Below are positions 33,843 through 43,686 of a stretch of DNA of 64,000 nucleotides, piece after piece. Every line of letters starts with the position of its first letter. Within the stretch, counting starts at the first letter, position 1. The position numbers were made by a program, and so were the translations under genes. Under the pieces are notes generated by a model. That model was not told the DNA's origin. It searched no databases and saw only the letters and a list, made by a program, of their open reading frames with translations. This DNA comes from Pseudomonas graminis. GTDB taxonomy: Bacteria > Pseudomonadota > Gammaproteobacteria > Pseudomonadales > Pseudomonadaceae. The stretch lies in NCBI RefSeq assembly GCF_004364335.1, contig NZ_SOCR01000002.1, positions 372,001-436,000 of the forward strand, written 5' to 3'.

Positions 33843-36212
33843 TCAGAAATCGAAGCTGAACTGGTCCTGGGCACTCAGATCGATGGTTCGCGAGATCACG
33901 AACGGCAGGATTGCATCGGCAATCGGCTGCAGCTGTTTGCTGATGTAGTGGTCGTAGTCGATGGCCGCGGTCCGCACTTCCAGCGGCTCGGGTCCGGCGA
34001 CCGTGATCACATAGCTGATCCAGCCGCCATTCTGGTACTGCAACGGCCGACCCTGCTGGCGGTTGTACTCATCGGCCAGCCGCGCGGCGCGCACATGGGG
34101 CGGCACGTTGCGCTCGTAATCGTCGAGGGCCCGGCGCAGGCGCTTGCGATAGATCAGTTGGTCGTCGAGCTCGCCGGCGAGGGTTCGGCCCACGTACTCC
34201 CGGATGTATTCCTGAAACGGCTGACGCTGGAAAATCCGCAGGTACAGCTCCTGCTGAAAGGTCCTGGCCAGCGGCGACCAGTCAGTGCGCACCACCTCCA
34301 GCCCCTTGTAGACCATTTCGTCTTTGCCATTGGCGCGGGTCACCAGTCCTGCATAACGCTTCTTGCTGCCCTCCTCCGCGCCGCGAATGGTCGGCATCAG
34401 GAAGCGCTTGAAGTGGGTTTCGAATTGCAGTTCGAGGGCGCTGTCCAGGTCGTATTTCTCTTTCACATGACCACGCCACCAGTCATTGACCTGCTTGACC
34501 AGCGCGGTGCCGATCTGCGTGGCATCGTCCTGCTCGTGGGCTTTCTTCAGCCAGACAAACGTCGAGTCGGTGTCGCCGTAAATCACTTCATACCCCTGGG
34601 CTTCGATCAGCAGCCGGGTCTGGTGCATGATCTCGTGTCCGCGCAGGGTGATCGACGATGCCAGCCGCGTATCGAAGAACCGGCAACCGCTGGAACCCAG
34701 CACGCCATAAAAGGCGTTCATGATGATTTTCAGTGCCTGGGACAACGGCGCATTGCGCTCGCGTTTGGCCACTTCGCGCCCTTCGGCGACTCGCGAGACG
34801 ATGGCTGGCAAACAGTGGCGGGTTCGGGAAAAACGCGCGCCGCGAAAGCCTTCCACCGACTCGCTGTCGTCGGGGTGCTTGAGGCCTTCGATCAAGCCCA
34901 CCGGATCAATCAGAAACGTGCGGATGATCGACGGATAGAGGCTCTTGTAATCGAGCACCAACACCGATTCGTACAGCCCGGGCCGGGAATCCATGACGAA
35001 ACCGCCGGGGCTGGCTTCGGGCATGCGTTCGCCCAGGTTCGGCGCGACGAAACCCTGGCGGTGCATCAGCGGGATATACAAATGCTCGAACGCGGCCACC
35101 GAACCGCCGCTTCGATCCACCGGCAGGCCGGTCACCGTGGCGCGTTCGAGGAGGAACGTCAGCAGCTCGGTCTTGGCAAAAATCTGCGTGACCAGCTCGC
35201 AGTCCTTGAGGTTGTAACGCGCCAGCGCCGGTTTGTCCTCGGCGAACATGCGGTTGATCTCGTCCATGCGCTGATAGGGATTGTCGATGGCCTTGCCTTC
35301 CCCCAGCAGCGTTTGCGACACGTTTTCCAGACTGAACGAAGGAAAGCTCCAGGTCGCCGACCGCAGCGCTTCGATGCCATCGATGATCAACCGCCCGGCC
35401 GCCGCCGCGAAGAAGTGATTGTTGCGCGCACCGTGTTCACGCCAGGTCATCACCTCGCCGCCGCGACCCAGACGCAGCGGCACGTTCAAGCGCCGCGAAT
35501 GCTCGTGCAGCACGCGCAAGTCAAACTGTACGACGTTCCAGCCGATGATCCCGTCCGGGTCATGGCGGGCCATCCATTCGTTGAGTTTTTCCAGCAGCGC
35601 GACGCGGGTGTCGCAATATTCGAGCTTGAAATTCACCTGGGCGTCATCGCCGTTGGCCGGGCCGAGCATGTACACCTGGCGCTCGCCGCAGCCGTGCAGG
35701 CCGATGCAATACAGCTCGCCGCGCTCGGTGGTTTCGATGTCCAGCGACACCAGTCTCAGGGTCGGTCGATAACCCGGATCAGGCCTGAGTTGCGCGTCCA
35801 GCAACAGGCCATTGGCGTCCGGCCGTCCGCCGAACTGCACCGGCGCGGTGATGAAACGCTCCATCAGGTACCGCTCGGGCGGACGGATATCGGCTTCGTA
35901 AACATCGACGCTGGCTTTGCGCAGATCGCTTTCCAGGTTCATCAACTGGCGATGCTGACGCGTGTACAGTCCCATCACCGGGCGGTGGCGGAAATCACAC
36001 AGCTCCAGCGGCTTGAGCTCGACATGGCGCTCGTTGCGCAACACGGCCTCAGCGCGATCGCGGTGCTGCTCCGGGAGAAACGCGACCGAAGTCTGATACG
36101 GCAGGCGCACCTGGCGCGGGCCCTCATCGGTGGCCAGCCAGAATTCAACCTCGGTACCGGCGTCCGTGTCGCGCCAATGCCGGGTCAGGACGAAGCCCTG
36201 CTGTAAATCCAC
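33843..36212 (-). CDS. polB: DNA polymerase II
   Basis: A 789-residue family B DNA polymerase used in replication restart and translesion synthesis. The N-terminal exonuclease motif is [10 protein letters not shown]. Polymerase motif A is [13 protein letters not shown], motif B lies near [12 protein letters not shown], and motif C is YGDTDSTF, all complete. I chose the GTG at 36212, which gives [13 protein letters not shown] as the N-terminus, as in other Pseudomonas PolB proteins, with GAGG eight bases upstream. A longer frame to 36383 has no homologous content. In E. coli the gene is SOS-induced; I did not find a clear LexA box in the upstream 230 bp. Confidence 0.94.
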   Translation of the reverse strand: MDLQQGFVLTRHWRDTDAGTEVEFWLATDEGPRQVRLPYQTSVAFLPEQHRDRAEAVLRNERHVELKPLELCDFRHRPVMGLYTRQHRQLMNLESDLRKASVDVYEADIRPPERYLMERFITAPVQFGGRPDANGLLLDAQLRPDPGYRPTLRLVSLDIETTERGELYCIGLHGCGERQVYMLGPANGDDAQVNFKLEYCDTRVALLEKLNEWMARHDPDGIIGWNVVQFDLRVLHEHSRRLNVPLRLGRGGEVMTWREHGARNNHFFAAAAGRLIIDGIEALRSATWSFPSFSLENVSQTLLGEGKAIDNPYQRMDEINRMFAEDKPALARYNLKDCELVTQIFAKTELLTFLLERATVTGLPVDRSGGSVAAFEHLYIPLMHRQGFVAPNLGERMPEASPGGFVMDSRPGLYESVLVLDYKSLYPSIIRTFLIDPVGLIEGLKHPDDSESVEGFRGARFSRTRHCLPAIVSRVAEGREVAKRERNAPLSQALKIIMNAFYGVLGSSGCRFFDTRLASSITLRGHEIMHQTRLLIEAQGYEVIYGDTDSTFVWLKKAHEQDDATQIGTALVKQVNDWWRGHVKEKYDLDSALELQFETHFKRFLMPTIRGAEEGSKKRYAGLVTRANGKDEMVYKGLEVVRTDWSPLARTFQQELYLRIFQRQPFQEYIREYVGRTLAGELDDQLIYRKRLRRALDDYERNVPPHVRAARLADEYNRQQGRPLQYQNGGWISYVITVAGPEPLEVRTAAIDYDHYISKQLQPIADAILPFVISRTIDLSAQDQFSFDF

Positions 36213-36445
36213 CGCTGCAACCTCGTCGCTTTTTATCCGGGTCCGGATTCTACTTATTTCAGACGTGGATTCTACGGTGAATGCCACGGGAAAGCGCGGC
36301 GCGGCGCGCTGACACTGCAAAGCGTTATTAGTGCCTCTAATGCGTAAATATCTTGACGTCAATAAACGGTTTTGTGGCATCATGCCAGCACGACATGCCG
36401 GTCATGTCTGGACACACATCAGTCATCATCAAAGGGATTTGACCC

Positions 36446-37141
36446 ATGCTTTTACGCACTACCCGCCATTGTCTCGCCCTCGTTTTGCTGTTCGCCACAC
36501 TCTCCGGCTGCTCCAGCTTCGTTCAGAAGCCCATCGACATCGACGCCCAATTCTGGAATGACAAGAATCCGGTCATTGGCGTTGCCCTGAGCCCGCTGCC
36601 GCCGCCGCAACTGGCACTGATCGGCAACCAGGGTCTGCTGGAGCTGGCGATCAATAAAGGGATCAACAGCAAATTGAGCGATCAGGTCAGCGCGTGGGAG
36701 TTGCACGACCTGGAGACCCTGCCTGACGAGGTGGTCGCCAGCCTCAAAGCCAAGGGCCTTAACGCCAAGCGCATTCCTGACCTGATCGACCTGACGAAAT
36801 TCAAGGAAACGGAAAAGCGCGAAGGCTACCTGGCGCGCAACATCAGCGAACTGCAGAGCCGTTACGGCGTTGATCGCGTGCTGCTGATCTCCTACACCAC
36901 AACCGGTGCATTCCGCAGCTACTACAGCGTGGTTCCTACCAGCGTCCCGACGCCACAAGTGGGCGGCATCGGCATGCTGGTGGACCCGAAAGACAGCCGC
37001 CTGGTCTGGTACAAGCCGTTCGCGGTCGTCCAGCCTGCCCAGGGTGAATGGGATCAGCCGGGTTACAGCAATCTTTCCAACGCTTTCTATCAGGCCGTCG
37101 ACGGCAGCCGTCAGCAAGTGCTGTCAGCGTTCAACAAATGA
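36446..37141 (+). CDS. Putative lipoprotein of unknown function (first of a pair)
   Basis: A 231-residue lipoprotein: signal sequence LALVLLFATLSGC with the lipobox LSGC, so the mature protein starts at a lipidated cysteine at about residue 22, followed by SSF, which favours the outer membrane. The mature part has no motif I recognise. It includes a proline-rich LSPLPPPQLALIGNQGLLEL, a charged middle, and a likely strand RYGVDRVLLISYTTTGAFRS. Its stop overlaps the start of the next lipoprotein gene (ATGA), so the two are co-translated and probably work together. The ATG has AAAGGGA upstream. Confidence 0.82.
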   Translation: MLLRTTRHCLALVLLFATLSGCSSFVQKPIDIDAQFWNDKNPVIGVALSPLPPPQLALIGNQGLLELAINKGINSKLSDQVSAWELHDLETLPDEVVASLKAKGLNAKRIPDLIDLTKFKETEKREGYLARNISELQSRYGVDRVLLISYTTTGAFRSYYSVVPTSVPTPQVGGIGMLVDPKDSRLVWYKPFAVVQPAQGEWDQPGYSNLSNAFYQAVDGSRQQVLSAFNK

Positions 37142-38052
37142 GCCCGAAGTACCTTCTGGCCACGCTCGGCTTGAGCCTGGCGCTGGCCGGCTGCGCTCAG
37201 CCTTCAGCACCTTCGCGCAGCTTTAATGACCCGCTGGCACTGCGCTATATCAACGATCACGGCGTCTTGGTTGACGTGCAAGTGCCGGCCAAAGATCTGG
37301 TCACGGCGTCAATGATCATCGACGCCAAGACTGCCCTGACGGCTCAGCAGACCAGCCAGAACGTTGTCAACGCGGCTCGCGGCACCGGCATCGCCGGACT
37401 GCTGGTCGTCAGCGCGCTGAGTACGCAGATGGGCAGCGCCACGCTGGAGCGCAATGCCCGCGATGAGGCCCGCAAAGACGCTCAGCCCATGGCCGCGCTG
37501 ATCGGCGGTCAACCGCTGGACACCCGCTTGCAGGCACGCTACCGCCAAGCCAGCATCGGTGCCGGACTGCGGCCCGCGACCAATGTGGTTGCAGGCCGGT
37601 TGCTCATCCGCCCGAACATCATCCTCGAAGCGGACCGGGGCAGCTTTCGCCTGTTCAACGAAGTCGAGCTGCAAGACATCGCCGGTTCTGCGCTGTATCA
37701 CGCCCGCATCGAAGTCATCAGTCAGACCTTCCGGCGCTGCGGGGAGCAATGTGTGGACAACGGAGAACTTGACCTCAACAAGGTCATGGAGGTCCTGGAT
37801 GCGTGCATTGACGAATCAATGACGGTGCTGGCCCAGGACCTCCAGACTCAGGGCGTAACGGCAAAGGAGCAGACGATCCGCTACGTGGTCAACGGCCAGC
37901 GTCATGTCGAGCGTGGACAACTGCTCTCCTCCACTGACACCTACACCCGCTATCGAAGCCTGGACGGCGCAGTGCGTTCAGTGCCCGTTCAACTGGAAGG
38001 AGCCCACACCGCCCTGCAACAGATCGCTGGCGCGCCCGCCACTCAGCCCTGA
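37138..38052 (+). CDS. Putative lipoprotein of unknown function (second of a pair)
   Basis: A 304-residue lipoprotein with lipobox LAGC in MSPKYLLATLGLSLALAGCA, cleaved before Cys19. The mature part begins QPSAPSRSFNDPLALRYIND. It is predicted to be a mixed alpha/beta protein; I recognise no family. The ATG overlaps the upstream lipoprotein stop by 4 bp. A longer frame from 37048 reads within the upstream gene. A hairpin with a short T-run lies about 60 bp past its stop. Pairing of two lipoproteins in this way is often seen for envelope assembly or stress factors, but nothing in the sequence proves it. Confidence 0.82.
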   Translation: MSPKYLLATLGLSLALAGCAQPSAPSRSFNDPLALRYINDHGVLVDVQVPAKDLVTASMIIDAKTALTAQQTSQNVVNAARGTGIAGLLVVSALSTQMGSATLERNARDEARKDAQPMAALIGGQPLDTRLQARYRQASIGAGLRPATNVVAGRLLIRPNIILEADRGSFRLFNEVELQDIAGSALYHARIEVISQTFRRCGEQCVDNGELDLNKVMEVLDACIDESMTVLAQDLQTQGVTAKEQTIRYVVNGQRHVERGQLLSSTDTYTRYRSLDGAVRSVPVQLEGAHTALQQIAGAPATQP

Positions 38053-38113
38053 CCTGCCCATCCGATTGACAATGGTTCCACGCTCCGGAGTCCAGGGTGC
38101 ATGCCATCGGAAG

Positions 38114-38141
38114 GCGCAGCGGCCGCAGAACTGCGCTGCGC
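38114..38141 (+). terminator. Possible intrinsic terminator after the lipoprotein pair
   Basis: GCGCAGCG (38114-38121) pairs with CGCTGCGC (38134-38141), with further GCAG/CTG pairing possible in the 12-base loop. A CTTTT run follows about 10 bp later, further away than usual, so termination is plausible but not certain. Confidence 0.4.
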
Positions 38142-38275
38142 CAGGGCTGATCTTTTGGCGATCCGGGCGGTGCGAAAGGATCGAGGCGCTGATAGCGCCC
38201 GACAAACCTATGCTGCGGGAACGATGTGGTCCCATGGACATCACAACAACTCGACCACCATCTGAGGGATCCAGC

Positions 38276-39526
38276 ATGCACGTTCGACGCACCGCCCTGG
38301 CCGCTTCCATCCTCGCCGCGCTTTTCAGCGGCGGCTTTCTTGCCGGCGCCGCCTATGCCGCCGACGTGTCTCCCGAGCAACTGTTGAAGAGGGCCCAGGC
38401 CGAGCAGAAACCCTATCTGGCCACCGTCAAGCAACTGGTGGACATCGACACCGGGACCGGCCAGGCGGCCGGTCTGAAAATGGTCAGCGCGGTGCTGGTC
38501 GAACGGCTCAAGGCTCTGGGCGCAACGGTGGAAACCACGCCAGCGACGCCCTCGGCGGGCGATAACATCGTCGGCACCCTCAAGGGCACGGGCAGCAAAT
38601 CCTTTCTGCTGATGATCCATTACGACACCGTGTTCGGCCCGGGCACGGCCGCCAAGCGACCGTTCCGCGTCGACGGCGAGCATGCCTACGGCCCAGGTGT
38701 CGCCGATGCCAAAGGGGGCGTGGCCATGGTGCTGCACACGCTGAAGCTGCTGGAAGACGAGAAATTCAAGGACTTCGGCACAATCACCGTGCTGTTCAAC
38801 CCCGACGAAGAAACGGGCTCCTCCGGCTCGAAAACCCTGATCGCCGAACTCGCCCGCAAGCACGACTACGTGTTCTCGTTCGAGCCACCGGACAAGGATG
38901 CGGTAACGGTCGCCACCAATGGCATCAACGGCGTGTTCGTCGACGTCAAAGGCAAGTCCTCCCACGCCGGCTCAGCCCCGGAAGCCGGGCGCAATGCCGC
39001 CATGGAACTGGCTCACCAACTGGTGCAGCTCAAGGACCTGGGCGATCCGGCCAAGGGCACAACGGTCAACTGGACGCTGATCAAAGGCGGCGAGAAGCGC
39101 AACATCATCCCCTCCAGCGCCGCAGCCGAAGGCGACATGCGCTACTCCGACCTGAGCGAATCCGACCGCGTGCTCGCCGACGGTCAGCGCATCGTGCAGG
39201 GCAAAATGATCGACGGCACCGAGGTCACCTTCCGCCTCGACAAAGGCCGCCCCCCGCTGGCAAAAAACCCCGCGACCGACGACCTCGCCAAAACCGCACA
39301 GGCGATCTACGCCAACACCGGCCGCACCCTCGAACCCATCGCCATGCGCTTCGGCACCGACGCCGGCTACGCCTACATCCCCGACAGCCAAAAACCCGCC
39401 GTCCTGGAAACCATGGGCGTCGTCGGCGCCGGCCTCCACGCCGACGACGAATACATGGACCTCACCAGCATCGCGCCGAGGCTTTACCTGACCGCGGCGA
39501 TGATTATGGAATTGTCCGGAAAATAA
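38276..39526 (+). CDS. Exported M20 metallopeptidase, glutamate carboxypeptidase (CPG2) type
   Basis: A 416-residue M20-family zinc peptidase with a signal peptide (SILAALFSGGFLAGAAYAAD, cleavage after AYA). The first zinc histidine is in MIHYDTVF near residue 117, the shared aspartate in GVADAKGG near 145, the general base and zinc ligand in NPDEETGS near 180, and the dimerisation domain follows GVFVDVKGKSSHAGSAPEAG. In Pseudomonas CPG2 removes C-terminal glutamate from folates. I chose the ATG at 38276 because it yields the signal peptide; the frame extends upstream to 37904 within the previous gene. It stands alone, 223 bp after the lipoproteins. Confidence 0.92.
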   Translation: MHVRRTALAASILAALFSGGFLAGAAYAADVSPEQLLKRAQAEQKPYLATVKQLVDIDTGTGQAAGLKMVSAVLVERLKALGATVETTPATPSAGDNIVGTLKGTGSKSFLLMIHYDTVFGPGTAAKRPFRVDGEHAYGPGVADAKGGVAMVLHTLKLLEDEKFKDFGTITVLFNPDEETGSSGSKTLIAELARKHDYVFSFEPPDKDAVTVATNGINGVFVDVKGKSSHAGSAPEAGRNAAMELAHQLVQLKDLGDPAKGTTVNWTLIKGGEKRNIIPSSAAAEGDMRYSDLSESDRVLADGQRIVQGKMIDGTEVTFRLDKGRPPLAKNPATDDLAKTAQAIYANTGRTLEPIAMRFGTDAGYAYIPDSQKPAVLETMGVVGAGLHADDEYMDLTSIAPRLYLTAAMIMELSGK

Positions 39527-39600
39527 CGCGGGGCTGATGCTCCGTCGGACTATTTCACAGGCGGTTGGGGCGGGACGCGGAGCGTCAGAGGCGGCATTAC

Positions 39601-39832
39601 CACGCGGAGCGTGGGAACGATCAGGTGTTAGAGCTCAGGAAATACGGGGGCCTGGACTGGCCTCTTCCCGGCTAAAGCCGGTCCCACTAACAGCAGCGCG
39701 TGCAGCCAGTGGGACCGGCTTTAGCCGAGAATGGACGCGGAGCGTCCTAGGATGCATACCCACGCAGAGCGTGGGGACGATCAGCAAATGGATGCACGCG
39801 GTGTGTCTGTAGGACCGGCTTCAGCCGGGAAG
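39601..39832. repeat. Mixed REP region: family A and family D elements
   Basis: Two copies of a CACGCGGAGCGTGGGAACGA type element (family D) are at 39601-39623 and 39761-39784. Between them a family A pair lies at 39664-39687 (inverted) and 39709-39732, the second arm degenerate (CCGAGAA). A third, single family A arm is at 39809-39832. GGACGCGGAGCGTC sequences near 39575 and 39735 are related partial D units. The nested order suggests insertion of a family A REPIN between two D elements. Confidence 0.85.
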
Positions 39833-39889
39833 CTTTTGATCTGCTTTTGATCTTCATACGCAAAAAGTCCAGACACCGCCAAACGCGAC

Positions 39890-40130
39890 TTGGGTGCAGG
39901 CCGAACGCAGACGACGCGCAGTGGGCCGAGCCGCATGGATGCGGCGAGAGCGCCGTCAGGACAGGGATGTCCGTTCGGCGCGGGCCCACGGAGCGTCGTC
40001 GGAGTGAGGGAACCCGACGAAGTCGGGCCAAACCAGGAGCAAGCACCCTTGGTTACTTGGGGTGCTTTTCCAAGTAACTCGCCGAAGGCGAAACAGTCTG
40101 CCCCCAGGCAGACGCTTTTGACCTTAAAAA
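39890..40130. repeat. Dispersed Pseudomonas intergenic element with several hairpins
   Basis: This stretch has the look of an element I recall as common between pseudomonad genes. It has stacked inverted repeats: CCCGACGAAGTCGGG near 40010, GTTACTTGG (40052-40060) with CCAAGTAAC (40070-40078), CGCCGAAGGCG near 40080, and GTCTGCC (40096-40102) with GGCAGAC (40107-40113). Short open frames here are often annotated as hypothetical proteins; no ribosome site supports them. It may be a transcribed structured region or a terminator block for argD. Confidence 0.6.
40096..40113. terminator. Possible terminator after the aminotransferase gene
   Basis: A perfect 7-bp stem GTCTGCC/GGCAGAC with a CCCA loop lies 20 bp beyond the aminotransferase stop. 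On the minus strand TGTTT follows; on the plus strand GCTTTT follows. It belongs to the dispersed element described above. Confidence 0.45.
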
Positions 40131-40133
40131 ACG

Positions 40134-41306
40134 TCAACCGCGAAGCGCGCCTACAACGCCTGCCACAATCCGGTCCACCTCATCACCATCAATCACCAAC
40201 GGCGGCAGCAGCCGAATCGTCTGCCCACGCGTCACATTGATCAACACCCCATACTCCTGCGCCGCCACCAGACACAGATCCCGAATCGGCCGCGTCAACT
40301 CAATCCCGATCATCAACCCCATCCCCCGCACATGCGCCACATCAGGATGCCCCGCCAGCGCGACGCGTAACCCCGCCAACAGCCGCTCACCCTGCACCGC
40401 CGCATTGTGCAAAAGCCCCTCCCCCTCAACGATATCCAGCACCGTACACCCCACCCGGCACGCCAACGGATTACCGCCAAACGTACTGCCATGACTGCCC
40501 GGCGTGAACAACCGCGCCACCGCCGCTGTCGCCAGACACGCACCAATGGGAATGCCATTGCCCAACGCCTTCGCCAGCGTTATCACATCCGGCACGATCC
40601 CCTCATGCTCGAACGCAAACCAGCGCCCCGTCCTACCCATGCCGGTCTGGATCTCGTCGAGCATCATCAGCCAACCGTTCTGCGTGCAATGATCGCGCAG
40701 TGCTTTCAGGTACCCCGGCGGCGGCAACGCCACACCGCCCTCGCCCTGAATCGGCTCGACCAGCACGGCGACGATGCGCTCGCCATACGTCGACGTCGCT
40801 TGTTTAACTGCAACGATGTCACCGAACGCCACCTTCACGAACTCCCCCGACATCGGCTGATAACCCAGCCGCGCGGCGCCGTTATCGCTGGCCGACAACG
40901 TGCCGAGGGTGCGGCCGTGAAAGGCGTTGTCCATCACCAGTACCAGCGGATGCTCGATGCCCTTGGCCCAGCCATACAAACGCGCCAGCTTGAGCGCGGT
41001 TTCGTTGGCCTCGGCCCCGGAATTGTTGAAAAACACCTGCTCAAGGCCCGACAGCCGGGTCAGACGCTGCGCCAGCTTCTGCTGCCAGTCGATGCGGTAA
41101 TGGTTGGAGGTGTGCAAGAGCAGCCCGGCCTGTTCGCTGATCGCTGCGACAATCTTGGGATGGCTGTGGCCGACGTTGGTCACGGCGACGCCCGCGACGG
41201 CATCCAGGTACTGACGGCCGCTGTCATCCCACAGCCTCGCACCTTCGCCACGAATGAAGCTCAAGGGCATCGGTTTGTACGTGTTCATCAGGCAGGCGGC
41301 GGTCAT
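40134..41306 (-). CDS. Aspartate aminotransferase family protein, acetylornithine transaminase-like
   Basis: A 390-residue class III (fold type I) PLP aminotransferase very similar in layout to ArgD. The start [20 protein letters not shown], the [18 protein letters not shown] helix, the [15 protein letters not shown] segment, the [12 protein letters not shown] strand with PLP-binding aspartate, and [13 protein letters not shown] with the Schiff-base lysine are all intact. ArgD converts N-acetylglutamate semialdehyde to acetylornithine. Pseudomonads carry several paralogues, and this one lies next to a LysR regulator rather than arginine genes, so it may serve a catabolic or accessory role. 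GGAG lies eight bases before the ATG. Confidence 0.88.
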   Translation of the reverse strand: MTAACLMNTYKPMPLSFIRGEGARLWDDSGRQYLDAVAGVAVTNVGHSHPKIVAAISEQAGLLLHTSNHYRIDWQQKLAQRLTRLSGLEQVFFNNSGAEANETALKLARLYGWAKGIEHPLVLVMDNAFHGRTLGTLSASDNGAARLGYQPMSGEFVKVAFGDIVAVKQATSTYGERIVAVLVEPIQGEGGVALPPPGYLKALRDHCTQNGWLMMLDEIQTGMGRTGRWFAFEHEGIVPDVITLAKALGNGIPIGACLATAAVARLFTPGSHGSTFGGNPLACRVGCTVLDIVEGEGLLHNAAVQGERLLAGLRVALAGHPDVAHVRGMGLMIGIELTRPIRDLCLVAAQEYGVLINVTRGQTIRLLPPLVIDGDEVDRIVAGVVGALRG

Positions 41307-41405
41307 ATCAGCGGCTCCATCACGGGTAAGTGATGCCAGTATCGTTAGCCCGTTCTGATGTATAAAGACCGCCTTCCTTAAGTGACTTTAAAGCAGGGCT
41401 TGATA

Positions 41406-42308
41406 ATGGACGTGTTTCTGGCGATGACGGTCTTCGTCAAAGTGGTGGAAGGCGGCAGCATGACCGCGGCCGCACGCCAGTGCGAAATGTCGACGACCAT
41501 GGTCGGCAATCACCTGAAAGCCCTGGAACACCGCCTGGGCGTGAGCCTGTTGCAGCGCACCACGCGGCGGCAGAACCTGACCGAGTTTGGCCTGGAATAC
41601 TACCGGCGTTGCGTCGAAGTGCTGGGGTTGGTCAACGATTCCGAGCGCATGGCCGAGCAGGCCCAGACCGAGCCCAGCGGCACGTTGCGCGTTACTGCCC
41701 CGCCAGCCTTCGGCGCTGAACGCCTGGCGCCGCTGCTCAGCGATTTCATCCAGCGCTACCCGGAGATCAAAGTCGAAGTGGTGCTCAGCAATCAGACGAT
41801 GGACCTGATCGAGCACGGCTTCGACGCCGCCATCCGCCTCGGCACACCGGAATCATCAGCGTTGATCGCCCGGCCGCTGCAGGACTACACCCTGACCATC
41901 TGCGCAGCACCCACGTACCTGACACGCCGAGGCACGCCAAAGACCGCCGATGACCTCCGTGACCACAACTGCCTGGCATTCGCCTACCCGGCAGGCGACG
42001 ACTGGCGCGCCGCCGACAAGTTATGGCGCCTGACCGGGCCCGACGGCGTGATGGAAGTGCCGGTGTCAGGCTCGATGATCGTCAACAGTACGCCGGCACT
42101 GCGCCAGGCCGTCATCGCCGGCATGGGCGTGTCGATGCTGCCCGACGTGCTGATCAGCGAGGACATCGCCAGCGGAAAGCTCGTACCGCTGCTGCAGGAT
42201 TACCAGCCGCCCAGCCGCACACTGTGGCTGATGTACCCCCAGGACCGCTATCGCCTGCCCAAGGTGCGGCAGTTCGTCGAACACGCTCTGCGCGCCTGGG
42301 GCAAATAA
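41406..42308 (+). CDS. LysR-family transcriptional regulator
   Basis: A 300-residue LysR regulator of the CrgA/PecT-like group: MDVFLAMTVFVKVVEGGSMT, then LKALEHRLGVSLLQRTTRRQ. The ligand domain begins near LRVTAPPAFGAERLAPLLSD. The ATG at 41406 gives the canonical N-terminus; an earlier one at 41382 adds eight residues. It is divergent from the ArgD-like gene (99-bp gap) and followed on the same strand by the MDR oxidoreductase 132 bp downstream. Either or both may be targets. The effector is unknown. Confidence 0.92.
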   Translation: MDVFLAMTVFVKVVEGGSMTAAARQCEMSTTMVGNHLKALEHRLGVSLLQRTTRRQNLTEFGLEYYRRCVEVLGLVNDSERMAEQAQTEPSGTLRVTAPPAFGAERLAPLLSDFIQRYPEIKVEVVLSNQTMDLIEHGFDAAIRLGTPESSALIARPLQDYTLTICAAPTYLTRRGTPKTADDLRDHNCLAFAYPAGDDWRAADKLWRLTGPDGVMEVPVSGSMIVNSTPALRQAVIAGMGVSMLPDVLISEDIASGKLVPLLQDYQPPSRTLWLMYPQDRYRLPKVRQFVEHALRAWGK

Positions 42309-42440
42309 GCGCCCACATCAGCGAAGTCGTCAACGCGAATTGATAGCGGGCATGACGGGTATCGACCGAGAGAAATAGTGCCCCGCAGGCCCTGTCGATA
42401 CAGTCGTTGCAACACTCAACGACAGGCATCGAGGTTGACA

Positions 42441-43457
42441 ATGTCACGCGCCATCAAATTTCATCGCTTCGGCAAAGCCGATGTGCTCAGTTGCGAGGAG
42501 CAGCCTGACCGGTCCCCCGGTGCACAGGAAGTGCTGGTTCGTGCCGAGGCCATCGGCATCAGCTGGGACGACGTGTTGTGGCGGCAGAACCTGTCACTGG
42601 CGCCCGTGCAGTTGCCGGCGGGACTGGGCAGCGAAATGGCCGGCGTCGTCGAAGCCGTGGGCGCTGGCGTGACTGACTTGAAGGTGGGCGACAAAGTGGC
42701 AAGCTTCAAAGCCATGAGCGTCAACCAGTACCCGGTGTGTGGCGACCACGTGATGGTGCCGTGCAATGCCCTGACCCGTTACCCGGACGCACTGACGCCG
42801 GTGGAAGCCAGCGTTCACTACACGCCGATGCTGCTGGCCTGGTTTGCCTTCGTCGAGTTGGCCAAGGTGCAACCCGGCCAGACTGTGCTCGTCACCGACG
42901 CGACGTACAGCCCCGGGATTGCGTTCGTGCAACTGGGCAAAGCGTTGGGCCTGCGGGTCATTGCCGCGACGCCCCACGGGCAAGACCGTGAGTACCTGCT
43001 GGTGAACGGCGCCGATCGGGTGATCGTCACCGACGAGGACGACATTGGCCTGCGCATCGAGTCCCTGACCCACGGCCATGGCGTCGAAGCGGTGTTCGAC
43101 GGACTGGGCGGCATGCAGATGTCAATGCTCGGCGATGTGCTGGCGCCGCGCGGCAGTCTGGTGCTGTACGGCCTGCGCGGCGGCAACAAGACACCCTTCC
43201 CGGCGCAGCAGGCGTTTCGCAAGAACATGCGCTTCCACGTGCATTGCCTGGAAAACTTCACCGGCAAGCCGGAGCTGGGCATCGAGCAAAATGGCGCTGC
43301 GCTGCATCGCGCACTGGACGCGATCAACGATCTGACCGCCACGGGCCTGCTCAAGCCGGACATTCACCGCACCTGGCCGTTCGAGCAGTTCGGCAAGGCG
43401 CACAATCACCTCGACGAGCACCCGGTGCGCGGTCGCGTGGTGCTCAAAGTCAAATAA
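42441..43457 (+). CDS. Zinc-independent MDR oxidoreductase, quinone reductase-like
   Basis: A 338-residue medium-chain dehydrogenase/reductase. N-terminal GroES-like domain: IKFHRFGKADVLSCEEQP, then GLGSEMAGVVEAVGAGVTDL. The nucleotide-binding part has VLVTDATYSPGIAFVQLGKA, where the usual AAAGGVG of quinone oxidoreductases is replaced by DATYSPG. The catalytic zinc ligands (Cys-His-Glu) of alcohol dehydrogenases are missing, so it is probably an NADPH-dependent quinone or enone reductase. I chose the ATG at 42441 because it gives the family N-terminus. It follows a LysR regulator gene on the same strand. The substrate cannot be read from sequence. Confidence 0.88.
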   Translation: MSRAIKFHRFGKADVLSCEEQPDRSPGAQEVLVRAEAIGISWDDVLWRQNLSLAPVQLPAGLGSEMAGVVEAVGAGVTDLKVGDKVASFKAMSVNQYPVCGDHVMVPCNALTRYPDALTPVEASVHYTPMLLAWFAFVELAKVQPGQTVLVTDATYSPGIAFVQLGKALGLRVIAATPHGQDREYLLVNGADRVIVTDEDDIGLRIESLTHGHGVEAVFDGLGGMQMSMLGDVLAPRGSLVLYGLRGGNKTPFPAQQAFRKNMRFHVHCLENFTGKPELGIEQNGAALHRALDAINDLTATGLLKPDIHRTWPFEQFGKAHNHLDEHPVRGRVVLKVK

Positions 43458-43686
43458 GGGGTATGCAGCTAAGCCCGCGCTGGCCAGGGCGGTCCGGCGC
43501 GCGATCGCAGGGTCAGTAAACGCCTCAGCCCGACCCTCGCCCTCACATCGTGCAACAGTCGGGACGCGCTCGCGGGGTTGACGCCCTTGAGACGACAGCC
43601 AGACTCCAGCGAAAGGACTTTTCGAGCGAATGACCGCTCCCGCCGCTCCGCCCTAGGAGCTTCATGACCCGTCAAGGAATGACTGT

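Noticed and set aside
33948..36206. 752-residue open frame opposite polB
   Set aside because: It is the antisense shadow of a high-GC gene with intact polymerase motifs; its translation resembles no family.
36213..36445. LexA box expected upstream of polB
   Set aside because: No CTG-N10-CAG palindrome of convincing form was found, so SOS control is not claimed.
39847..40240. Short open frames annotated as possible small proteins in the dispersed element
   Set aside because: No ribosome sites; the sequence is dominated by inverted repeats and matches the look of a non-coding intergenic element.
43458..43686. Possible small gene in the gap before the PI-PLC-like gene
   Set aside because: Short frames lack ribosome sites and recognisable content; only the ribosome site of the downstream gene was found.
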